The position numbers and the translations under genes are program-made. DNA of 64,000 bases from Parasutterella muris (GTDB lineage Bacteria; Pseudomonadota; Gammaproteobacteria; Burkholderiales; Burkholderiaceae_F), in NCBI RefSeq assembly GCF_943193095.1, contig NZ_CALPCV010000009.1, positions 18,783 to 82,782 of the forward strand. Direction: 5' to 3'. Below, one piece after another: positions 8,415 through 15,887 of the stretch. The notes under the pieces are model-generated. The model was not told the DNA's origin. It saw only the letters and a program-made list of their open reading frames with translations, and searched no databases. Positions within the stretch are counted from its first letter, which is position 1. Every line of letters begins with the position of its first letter.

Positions 8415-10235
8415 GTGAACCGCAACTCTCAAGGCATAAGAACCTCGATCAAGGCTCTTTTATCATCGTTGTTTACAACCTTTATTGTTACCTTAGGTTT
8501 CCAATCGTCACTTTGTGCCACGGAACAAAATCAAAAAACGGTCACGCTTGGGATAAGTGAGTTTGCATCCCATAATATTAATGAGCTTATTATTGAAGAT
8601 ACTATCAAAACACTTCAAAAAGCGCTTAAAAACAACAAACTTGTTGTTAAAAGGCTAAATCTTATTGGTATTACGAATGCGGTAAAGAGCAAAGAATTGG
8701 GCCTTGTATTGACGTCTGCTGGCGCTTTTCGGCGACTCGTTATCGAGAGAACAGGCTTGAGGGATTTAGCAACCGTAGCTTCCGATCTGGCACCTAATCC
8801 TAACTATGCAGACGGCTCGGTGTTTTTTGTCAGAAGAGATCGCGAAGACATTAAAACCATTGCAGATTTAAAAGGTAGAGTTGCTTCAGCTAACTATCCA
8901 TATGCTTTCTCGGGCTGGCAAATAGCAATGGGTGAGCTTCTAAAACAAGGGTTCGCTCCGGATAATTTCTTTAAGAAAACCCTTTTTCTTGGTCATGACG
9001 CATATCCTGCCATACAGGCTGTCTTAGATAAAAAAGCAGACGTTGGCATCGCCAGAGCCTGCTTCTTGGAATACTCCGGCCTACTTGAGCAAAATCAGCT
9101 GAAAATTATTGGAGCAAAGCCAAGCGGAGAGGAGTTCCCATGTCTTCACTCTACAGACCTTTATCCAAATTGGACACTGTCTACGACGCCAAATACGCCA
9201 CCTGAGATCAGCAGGGTTGTTTCAGCAGCGCTATTGGATATGCCGCCCATTGCCCATAACCTTCACTGGAGCGTGGCAACTGATTTCACAAAGGTCGATA
9301 AGCTTTTTCTGGACCTAAAGGTCGGTCCTTATGAATACCTACGGAAATTTGATCTGACACGTTTCATCCGAGAATACCGCCATTATTTTATATTCGCTGC
9401 TCTCTTGTTCTTCGGCTTGCTCCTGCACGTTGTTCGCGTAAATGCCTTGGTTATCAAACGAACTAGTCAGCTTACTTACTCTCTTAAACGTGAAAAGGAG
9501 CTCGCTAAGGAAGCCAATGTGATTCGGCAGCGTCTTAATAAAATACAGACTTCAGGCGTTGTGGGACAGATGGGAACAATGATAGCCCATGAACTCAAAC
9601 AGCCTCTTGCCACAGCGAGCAACTATTGCTTCACCCTGAGAAGACGAATGGAGAGAAATGACCTTCCTCCGGCACTCCTGGATACTTCTCTGGAAAAAAT
9701 TAATAAACAGATGCAAAAAGCCACGCAAATTATCGATAAGGTCAGATCCTATGCTAAGGGGGATCGTTTTCGAGAGGAAATTAATATCGTGTCTGTTGCT
9801 TCTGCAGTAGTTGTAGACTTAAAAAAATCATCTCCTGAAGCTGGCTGTATCAGTTTTTCTTCCGCCTCAGAGCCGCATTGTGCGAAGTGTGATGAGATAG
9901 AACTTCAGATCATCTTATTGAATATTCTCAATAATGCGCTTGAAGCGGTTCATAATCAAGCGTCGCCCAAGATTTTCTTAGAAATTTCTGCGAAAGATAA
10001 GGACATCGTACTTAGCGTTTCGGATAACGGTCCGAGAATTAGTGAGGAGATGTGGAAAACTCTTGAAAACCACTCTCAAAAATCAAGCAAGGAGGATGGC
10101 CTCGGATTTGGTCTCTTAATTGTCCAATCCTTAGCGGAGGATTTAGGCGGGAAGCTTATCTTTAAAAGAAATGTACCAAACGGATTAACCGTGACAGTTT
10201 TAATTCCGAGCTGCGGAGCGAATGAAAATGGCTGA
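8415..10235 (+). CDS. TtrS-like sensor histidine kinase with PhnD-type periplasmic domain
   Basis: Membrane sensor of a two-component system. Order of parts: signal or first membrane segment (about residues 12-35), a PhnD/TtrS-type periplasmic substrate-binding domain (about 40-310, with the motif ADVGIARACFLE), a membrane segment (YFIFAALLFFGLLLHVV), a HisKA helix with the phospho-acceptor His in AHELKQPLATA, and an HATPase domain with NILNNALEA, DNGP and GLGFGLLI. The HELKQPL wording is typical of TtrS/FixL-class kinases. Start is the GTG at 8415 behind AGGGAAG. It overlaps the response regulator gene by 14 bp, and the neighbouring flavoprotein and cytochrome suggest that it senses an electron acceptor. 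TtrS itself senses tetrathionate, but no ttrABC genes are here. Confidence 0.88.
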   Translation: MNRNSQGIRTSIKALLSSLFTTFIVTLGFQSSLCATEQNQKTVTLGISEFASHNINELIIEDTIKTLQKALKNNKLVVKRLNLIGITNAVKSKELGLVLTSAGAFRRLVIERTGLRDLATVASDLAPNPNYADGSVFFVRRDREDIKTIADLKGRVASANYPYAFSGWQIAMGELLKQGFAPDNFFKKTLFLGHDAYPAIQAVLDKKADVGIARACFLEYSGLLEQNQLKIIGAKPSGEEFPCLHSTDLYPNWTLSTTPNTPPEISRVVSAALLDMPPIAHNLHWSVATDFTKVDKLFLDLKVGPYEYLRKFDLTRFIREYRHYFIFAALLFFGLLLHVVRVNALVIKRTSQLTYSLKREKELAKEANVIRQRLNKIQTSGVVGQMGTMIAHELKQPLATASNYCFTLRRRMERNDLPPALLDTSLEKINKQMQKATQIIDKVRSYAKGDRFREEINIVSVASAVVVDLKKSSPEAGCISFSSASEPHCAKCDEIELQIILLNILNNALEAVHNQASPKIFLEISAKDKDIVLSVSDNGPRISEEMWKTLENHSQKSSKEDGLGFGLLIVQSLAEDLGGKLIFKRNVPNGLTVTVLIPSCGANENG

Positions 10236-10845
10236 GAAAGCGTGTATTCGAGTCGTTGATGACGATGAAGATCTGTTGGAAAGTTTGGAATTTCTTTTGG
10301 AAAGTGAGGGCTGGAAGGTAAAAACCTATAGTAGCGCCCAGGATTTTCTCAGAAATGATGCAGCTTCAGTCACCGGCTGCTTAATTAGTGATATTCGAAT
10401 GCCGGGAATGACAGGGCTTGAGCTGCAAAAAGAGATGAACGATCGACACATTCATCTGCCGATCATTTTCTTAACAGCCCATGGCGATATCGATATGGCC
10501 GTATCCGCGGTGAAGGCAGGAGCCATTGAGTTCCTACAAAAGCCGGTTGATCAGGAAAGACTTCTCAAGGTCGTAGCCGATTGCGCGAGGAAGTCAGCAA
10601 AAGGCTACTCTTTACTCAGTTTCGATATTTTTGAAGCGCGTCGGCGCTGGGATGCCCTAACGGAAAAAGAAAAAACAGTTCTGAAGTTTGTTGCTGCCGG
10701 TCTTATGAACAAGGAGGTCGCAGAACGCCTTGGTAATTCAGTGAGAACGATTGAAAATCACCGGGGAAACGGTTTGAAAAAGTTGCAGATTCACACAATG
10801 GCGGAGCTTAACCAATTGATTTCTGCGATCAAGGAAAACAAGTAG
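10222..10845 (+). CDS. TtrR/FixJ-like response regulator (LuxR-type HTH)
   Basis: A 207-residue transcription factor. The receiver domain (about residues 7-120) has the acidic pair in VVDDDEDLLES, the phospho-acceptor Asp in CLISDIRMPG, Thr in FLTAHGD and Lys in FLQKPVD. The C-terminal LuxR-type helix-turn-helix carries LTEKEKTVLKFVAAG and the recognition part RTIENHRGNGLKKL. It is translationally coupled to the TtrS-like kinase and is its partner. A perfect palindrome follows 36 bp after its stop, before the flavoprotein gene, and is a plausible binding site. Confidence 0.9.
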   Translation: MKMAEKACIRVVDDDEDLLESLEFLLESEGWKVKTYSSAQDFLRNDAASVTGCLISDIRMPGMTGLELQKEMNDRHIHLPIIFLTAHGDIDMAVSAVKAGAIEFLQKPVDQERLLKVVADCARKSAKGYSLLSFDIFEARRRWDALTEKEKTVLKFVAAGLMNKEVAERLGNSVRTIENHRGNGLKKLQIHTMAELNQLISAIKENK

Positions 10846-10880
10846 TCAGAAAAAAATAACTGAATGTTGAGTAAACACAA

Positions 10881-10894
10881 ACTACCTAGGTAGT
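10881..10894. promoter_or_regulatory. Perfect 14-bp palindrome, candidate response-regulator operator
   Basis: ACTACCTAGGTAGT is self-complementary over its whole length. It lies between the response regulator gene and the flavoprotein gene, 70 bp before the preferred flavoprotein start, a usual distance for an activator site. LuxR-type regulators bind dyads of this size. No identical copy was noticed before the second respiratory locus. Confidence 0.4.
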
Positions 10895-10963
10895 CTCTCG
10901 GAAAATAATTTCTCCATCAGGCAGAAGCAAGCCTTAACAAAAGTGTCAATCCCGGAGAAAATT

Positions 10964-12556
10964 ATGACAGTTCAATTATCTAAACGTTCATTCCTCAAAG
11001 GCCTTTTTGCAACTGGGGCCGCTCTTCCGCTCGGTTCTCTCGCACACGCTGCCGTCAGCGAGATTCCTCAGAAATGGGATCGGGAAACTGACGTCGTCAT
11101 TCTTGGTTACGGCGGTGCTGGCGCCTCTGCAGCTATCACAGCAAAAGATGCGGGCGCTGAAGTTGTCATTTTTGAAAAATGTGCCCAGGGCGGCGGCAAC
11201 ACAGCTGTTTCTTCCGGCGGCATGATGATCCCGAATAATCGCGAAAGAGCGATCGCTTACCTCGATAAGACCTACGACTTTGCGAACTCTCAGAAAGATG
11301 CTGAACTTCTTGAAGCGTTTGTTGACGAAGCAATGAAGTCTAAAGAATTCCTTCTGTCTCTCGCTCCGGATCAGAAAGTCTATATCTATGGTCATGCGGG
11401 TTTCCAGAACATTCCTGAATCCGACGCAATCGATAAATGGCGTTTCCGTACTCCGAAAGGACAGAAGACCCGCGGCGGTGACATGCTCTTCAATAACTAT
11501 CGCTATGCGGTTGAAACAGCCAGAAAGATTCCCGTTGTTTACAACGCAAAGGGACTAGAACTTATTCAAAAAGATGGTCAAGTGATTGGTGCGTGGATTG
11601 AAATCGAAGGTAAAAAACAGGCAGTTAAAGCCCGCAAAGGTGTCGTGCTTGCAACCGGCGGTTTCGAATTTAACGATAAGATGCTTTCCAACCACACTAT
11701 GGGTCAGAAGTTCCATCGCCTCGGGCATCCTGGCAATACCGGCGACGGCGTGAGAATGGCTCAGGCTGCCGGTGCTGATCTTTGGCATATGAATGCTCTT
11801 TCCTGCCCGCTCGGTTTAGTGGTTCCGGGTCTGGAAACAGCTCTGCAGATCAATATGCTTGCTCCTTCTCATATTTACGTAGATCAGGACGGCAAACGCT
11901 TTACCAACGAAAAACTCGATAATCATACTTGCATTTATGCGGTCAATGCGCTCGACCCGATCAAACATCGTTACCCTAGAATTCCCTGCTTTGTCATCTT
12001 TGATGAAGAAGCCCGTAAGCGCGGTCCGATCATCGGAGGTGCTACTTCTGGTTATGCACTGAATCGAGAAAATTACAAGTGGTCTAAAGACAACTCGGCT
12101 GAAATTGAAAAGGGCGTCATCGTTTCTGCCCCGACAATTGAAGAGCTTGCGAAAAAGATCAACGTTCCTGCAGAAAATCTAGTTGCTACAGTTGAACGCT
12201 GGAATACAAACATCAAAGCCGGAGCCGATAAAGATTTCGGCCGTCCTCTGGAAAAGAAAGGCAAAGTCGCATTTGAAGGCCGCGAAGCCCCGATCGTCTC
12301 CCGTCCCATCGGTGAAGGTCCTTACTATGCTGCTGAGCTTTATCCGACAATCCTGAACACACAGGGCGGTCCGCGCAGAAATAAACTCGGTCAGGTTCTT
12401 GATCCGTTCAATCGTCCGATTCCGCGTCTTTACAGTGCAGGTGAACTCGGTTCTATGTGGGGTCATATTTATCAGGGTGCCACAAATAATTCAGAAGCCT
12501 GCGTATTCGGTCGCATTGCCGGTAAGACAGTAGCTGCGGAAAAGCCCTGGTCATAA
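10964..12556 (+). CDS. Tat-exported FAD flavoprotein reductase (fumarate reductase/KstD-like superfamily)
   Basis: FAD-binding oxidoreductase, probably a periplasmic reductase fed by the adjacent tetraheme cytochrome. The N-terminus SKRSFLKGLF followed by a hydrophobic stretch and AHA is a Tat-type signal with KR in place of RR. The dinucleotide fold is VVILGYGGAGASAA, and IFEKCAQGGGNTAVSSGG follows. Unlike true flavocytochrome c fumarate reductases, it lacks the HHTMGG and HGxNRLGGN catalytic motifs; the equivalent C-terminal region reads GELGSMWGHIYQGATNNSEA, closer to ketosteroid-dehydrogenase-like relatives. The substrate is therefore probably not fumarate. The ATG at 10964, with GGAG at the right spacing, is preferred over the in-frame GTG at 10943. 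Confidence 0.85.
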   Translation: MTVQLSKRSFLKGLFATGAALPLGSLAHAAVSEIPQKWDRETDVVILGYGGAGASAAITAKDAGAEVVIFEKCAQGGGNTAVSSGGMMIPNNRERAIAYLDKTYDFANSQKDAELLEAFVDEAMKSKEFLLSLAPDQKVYIYGHAGFQNIPESDAIDKWRFRTPKGQKTRGGDMLFNNYRYAVETARKIPVVYNAKGLELIQKDGQVIGAWIEIEGKKQAVKARKGVVLATGGFEFNDKMLSNHTMGQKFHRLGHPGNTGDGVRMAQAAGADLWHMNALSCPLGLVVPGLETALQINMLAPSHIYVDQDGKRFTNEKLDNHTCIYAVNALDPIKHRYPRIPCFVIFDEEARKRGPIIGGATSGYALNRENYKWSKDNSAEIEKGVIVSAPTIEELAKKINVPAENLVATVERWNTNIKAGADKDFGRPLEKKGKVAFEGREAPIVSRPIGEGPYYAAELYPTILNTQGGPRRNKLGQVLDPFNRPIPRLYSAGELGSMWGHIYQGATNNSEACVFGRIAGKTVAAEKPWS

Positions 12557-12570
12557 TCAAACTTGATCAT

Positions 12571-12596
12571 CCTGCCAAAAGGCTCCTTTTGGCAGG
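12571..12596 (+). repeat. Intercistronic hairpin
   Basis: CCTGCCAAAAGG (12571-12582) and CCTTTTGGCAGG (12585-12596) form a perfect 12-bp inverted repeat between the flavoprotein and cytochrome genes. No T-run follows, so it is more likely an RNA-processing or stabilising stem that sets the ratio of the two products than a full terminator. Confidence 0.5.
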
Positions 12597-12617
12597 AACC
12601 CAACTCAGAGATAAATA

Positions 12618-12950
12618 ATGAAAAAATACCTCATGCTCTTCCTTCTCACGATGTTCTGTGCGGCAAGCGCCTCTGCGGCAGACAAGCTACTGGCTGATCG
12701 TCATATGGAACGTCTGGGAAAATGCGAAGCCTGCCACAAAACGATGCCTCCCAAGCAGGTGCCCTCCAAGGATTGTCTCTCTTGTCACGGAAGCTATGAA
12801 AAGCTTGCAGCACGTACCGATAAGAACGACATCAATCCGCATGACTCCCACCTTGAAGACCCTGACTGCGGTCAGTGTCACAGAGGCCATAAAAAGCCGG
12901 TACTAGCCTGTGACGAATGTCACGAATTTAAGAATATTCGGGTTCCATAA
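12618..12950 (+). CDS. Periplasmic tetraheme cytochrome c
   Basis: A 110-residue exported protein with a Sec signal peptide (cleavage expected after ASA, residue 20) and four CxxCH heme sites: CEACH 36-40, CLSCH 53-57, CGQCH 84-88 and CDECH 98-102. Size and spacing match the N-terminal tetraheme domain of Shewanella-type flavocytochrome c, here on a separate polypeptide. It lies 61 bp downstream of the flavoprotein gene and is followed by a terminator, so it is probably the last gene of respiratory locus 1. It should pass electrons from a membrane quinol dehydrogenase such as CymA or NrfH to the flavoprotein; no such gene is in the window. Confidence 0.93.
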   Translation: MKKYLMLFLLTMFCAASASAADKLLADRHMERLGKCEACHKTMPPKQVPSKDCLSCHGSYEKLAARTDKNDINPHDSHLEDPDCGQCHRGHKKPVLACDECHEFKNIRVP

Positions 12951-12976
12951 AATATCTTTTGAAGTTCTCCTTGGTC

Positions 12977-13001
12977 GACCGCATAAATGCGGTCATTTTT
13001 T
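12977..13001 (+). terminator. Intrinsic terminator after the tetraheme cytochrome gene
   Basis: GACCGCAT / ATGCGGTC is a perfect 8-bp stem with a two-base AA loop, followed by ATTTTTT. Confidence 0.85.
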
Positions 13002-13119
13002 CAACTCCATGCTTTTCTGCTTATTGGATCAAAATGTCGTTCTTGCGAGCATACCGCTTCATATAAAAGCTTTAATCCTCGTAAAAAGCTTAAAGAGGAC
13101 GAAGATTTATGCCCCTTGT

Positions 13120-13815
13120 TTATTCCTTAACAGAGAGCAGAAAATCCGTAAAGTTCTTGCGGCTTCCCATCAGAACAATTTCATCATTCAGCAGGATTTT
13201 CTCTTCCATCGTTCGACGCTCCAAGTCCAGTATTTCTTCTTTCCTGCAGGGAAGGCCCAAGACATTTTTTTCAGTTACCTTCCGCACAGCCGACAGCAGT
13301 ACAAGACCGAACCTTGAGAGATTCATGCTGCGATAGCTATGATCAACAAATCTTTCCGGGACCCTCATCTTCAAAATAATGTAATCATCACTGATATTGA
13401 AAGAGGTGCAGTTTGCGGCAAAAGCCAACTCAAATGTTAGGTCTTTCGCAGCCCTTTTCTCCGGAGCTAGGATACGATCCAGATTAAATGCTTCCAATAC
13501 GGACTCATGAAGGTTATCAATTGCTCGCGCATAAATATGTTTTAGTCCCATCTTTTTAAGAAGCGCCACCGTACGCAGACTGGCACCAAAATCTTCACCG
13601 ATCGCCACAATAATGACGTCCATATTCCTCAAGGGAAGCATTTTTAGTGCATTTTCGTCGCAGGAATCGAGCTGGTAGACAGTTGATAATTTATCCTTTA
13701 TTGCTTCAATGTTGGACTCCTGGTTGTCGACGCCGATAACTTCGTTCCCGTGAAGCGCAAGATTGATAGAGAGCTCACGTCCATAAGTCCCTAAACCGAT
13801 AATCATATAACGCAT
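13120..13815 (-). CDS. ktrA: Potassium uptake regulatory subunit, KtrA/TrkA type
   Basis: Cytosolic gating ring subunit of a K+ channel-like transporter. The nucleotide-binding RCK_N fold begins MIIGLGTYGRELSINLA, with Asp in VIGVDNQ closing the Rossmann site; an RCK_C-like region follows from about residue 140. At 231 residues it has one RCK unit, as in KtrA, rather than the two of proteobacterial TrkA. It lies 9 bp downstream of the KtrB-like gene on the same strand, so the two form an operon. Confidence 0.88.
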   Translation of the reverse strand: MRYMIIGLGTYGRELSINLALHGNEVIGVDNQESNIEAIKDKLSTVYQLDSCDENALKMLPLRNMDVIIVAIGEDFGASLRTVALLKKMGLKHIYARAIDNLHESVLEAFNLDRILAPEKRAAKDLTFELAFAANCTSFNISDDYIILKMRVPERFVDHSYRSMNLSRFGLVLLSAVRKVTEKNVLGLPCRKEEILDLERRTMEEKILLNDEIVLMGSRKNFTDFLLSVKE

Positions 13816-13824
13816 GTAATACTC

Positions 13825-15702
13825 CTAGTTAATGATGATATTTTCATCCGGGAAGACTTTCTCGGAATAGCATCTGCCGGAGAAGAGCCCAATCATCACC
13901 GACAGCAAGCCTACACGCCCTAAAAACATGGCGCAGCATAAGAGCGCCTTACTTTCCCAGCAAAGATTCGGCGTAAGTCCAAGAGAAGAACCGACTGTGC
14001 AAATTGCAGAAATCACTTCAAAAATAATAGCTTGAGATGAATGCTCAGGCTCAAGCAACATAAGTGAAAAAACAAAGAACAGGATTGCCAAAACGGATGA
14101 CGATGCAACAGCATAAGCACGCATGACACAGTCATGTGGGATAGTTCGATTAAATGCACTTGTGTTGCGGCTTCCAAAAATCAAACTCTTAAGATTTAAT
14201 AAAAGCACTGCGATCGTATTTACTTTAACGCCACCAGCCATTGATTGTGATGAGCCTCCTATCCACATAAGGACGCAAATCATAAGGATAGTCGCTGAAT
14301 GGAAATCGGCCGGATTTACCGAAGCAAAGCCAGTAGTTCGAGGCAGAATCGAGTTAAATAACGATTGAACAAGCTTTGAGAAGAATGGAAGATCTTTCAG
14401 TACTCCGTTGAATTCTAAAATAAAGAAAAGAAATGCCCCTGTTGCTGTTAGGACCGCAGAGAGGATTAGGACTAGCTTGGTATTAAGATCAAACCTCGTT
14501 TTCGTCTCGTCCTGAAAAGATAATCCAATCTTCTGTTTCACGGCTGCAACGAGTTTGTCTTTTAAATTAATCAGGATCGGAAAACCAATAGATCCCATGA
14601 ACATCAAAAAACAAATCACTAAGTAAAAAAACTGACTCCCATTCATCAGAACCGGATTACTCAGGCCGTCTTTCACATTTGAAAAACCTGCATTACAAAA
14701 GGCAGACATCGCATGAAAAGCAGCAAATACGCCTCTTTCATAATTTGAAGAAAAGAGAACAGCAGGTACCGACCAATAGATAAGGACTGCGCCGATCGCT
14801 TCAATCATCAATGTAAGCCCAAGTATATAAAGTAGGGTTGGGAGCAAAGCATCCATGGTTTTTGAGTAAACCATGTCTTTGATCAGTAGCTGGTTGTAGA
14901 TAGAAGTCTGACCGGCATAGAAGATCGCAAAAACACTGGTAAACGTAATCAGTCCTAACCCTCCGATTTGAATAAGGCAGGAAAGTATTAGGAGCCCAAA
15001 GTTTGTAAAGACTTGCGAGATATCAGCGGGTGAAAGTCCTGTCACACACACCGCACTTGTCGAAATAAATAGGGCATCTATCAGGTCAAGCGGTTCTCTT
15101 GTACTTTTTGGGAGCATCAGTAAGAAAGTGCCTGAAGCAATCACCACAAGGAAACTTGAAGCGAGGATGAGCGTCGGATTTAAGCGATAACTTTGAGCGG
15201 CATCCAGGGCCTTTGCACTAAGAAAAATAATGGAATAGCCGGCTAGTGATACAAAGAGAAAAGTATTGGCCTGAAGGTAATGAAAAGGCGAAGGAAGAGG
15301 CGGTAGGAAATGGACCGCTGCATTAATCAGTATGAGGAAGTTAACGAGCCATTTCAGAACACCGGCCTTCTTCACATATGTGTCATAACTAAAAATGTAG
15401 CCAAGAAGAATGTTCAACGTAAAAAGGCATAAGACGCAATGCAGAGCAGCCAGAATCCAATCAGAAACATCTCCCGAATTTATTCCAAAAAAGAAAGCAA
15501 TTCCAATGAGGCAAAACAGCGACGACAGTGTTGTGATCACTGAAAAAAATAAATCTAGTTTCGCAAGCCGATACGACAGGTCCTTAGATTTATGAACCGA
15601 AGAGTTTTTCTGCTTCCAAATAGCCCTCTTGATGGACTTTTCCAAATGAGACAAATGCTTTGGCATATACGCCGAATCACGTAGAGATGATTCCCATATC
15701 AA
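13825..15702 (-). CDS. ktrB: Potassium transporter membrane subunit, KtrB/TrkH type
   Basis: Inner-membrane K+ translocating subunit with many hydrophobic segments. The filter-loop regions are recognisable as FISTSAVCVTGLSPAD, AMSAFCNAGFSN, ILPRTTGFASVN and EVISAICTVGSSLGLTPN, the four P-loops of this superfamily, each with the selectivity Gly. The IGGSSQSMAGGVKVNT segment matches TrkH/KtrB. An N-terminal extension of roughly 200 residues with further membrane segments precedes the core, longer than in typical KtrB. The start is uncertain: TTG at 15702 gives 625 residues and ATG at 15666 gives 613, neither with a good Shine-Dalgarno sequence. Confidence 0.88.
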   Translation of the reverse strand: MIWESSLRDSAYMPKHLSHLEKSIKRAIWKQKNSSVHKSKDLSYRLAKLDLFFSVITTLSSLFCLIGIAFFFGINSGDVSDWILAALHCVLCLFTLNILLGYIFSYDTYVKKAGVLKWLVNFLILINAAVHFLPPLPSPFHYLQANTFLFVSLAGYSIIFLSAKALDAAQSYRLNPTLILASSFLVVIASGTFLLMLPKSTREPLDLIDALFISTSAVCVTGLSPADISQVFTNFGLLILSCLIQIGGLGLITFTSVFAIFYAGQTSIYNQLLIKDMVYSKTMDALLPTLLYILGLTLMIEAIGAVLIYWSVPAVLFSSNYERGVFAAFHAMSAFCNAGFSNVKDGLSNPVLMNGSQFFYLVICFLMFMGSIGFPILINLKDKLVAAVKQKIGLSFQDETKTRFDLNTKLVLILSAVLTATGAFLFFILEFNGVLKDLPFFSKLVQSLFNSILPRTTGFASVNPADFHSATILMICVLMWIGGSSQSMAGGVKVNTIAVLLLNLKSLIFGSRNTSAFNRTIPHDCVMRAYAVASSSVLAILFFVFSLMLLEPEHSSQAIIFEVISAICTVGSSLGLTPNLCWESKALLCCAMFLGRVGLLSVMIGLFSGRCYSEKVFPDENIIIN

Positions 15703-15887
15703 ATTAAATCCGATTTATCTTAAAGACACATAGAGCTGTCCTCTGAGGAGAAATCTCAGACTGAGCATTAGAGAGATAAGCGAAGTAGCTGAGGTAAAAA
15801 TAGGAGAAGTTGTATGAAGAGGTCGTCAATCTGAACTAAAATAACGAAATGCATAGAAATACGAACCCCTGGCAGTTGATCTGAATT

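Noticed and set aside
8415..12950. Assignment of locus 1 as a tetrathionate reductase operon
   Set aside because: The sensor and regulator are TtrS/TtrR-like, but there are no ttrA, ttrB or ttrC genes; the enzyme is a flavoprotein with a tetraheme cytochrome.
12910..13317. Plus-strand frame after the tetraheme cytochrome
   Set aside because: It starts inside the cytochrome gene, crosses a strong terminator and then lies antisense to ktrA.
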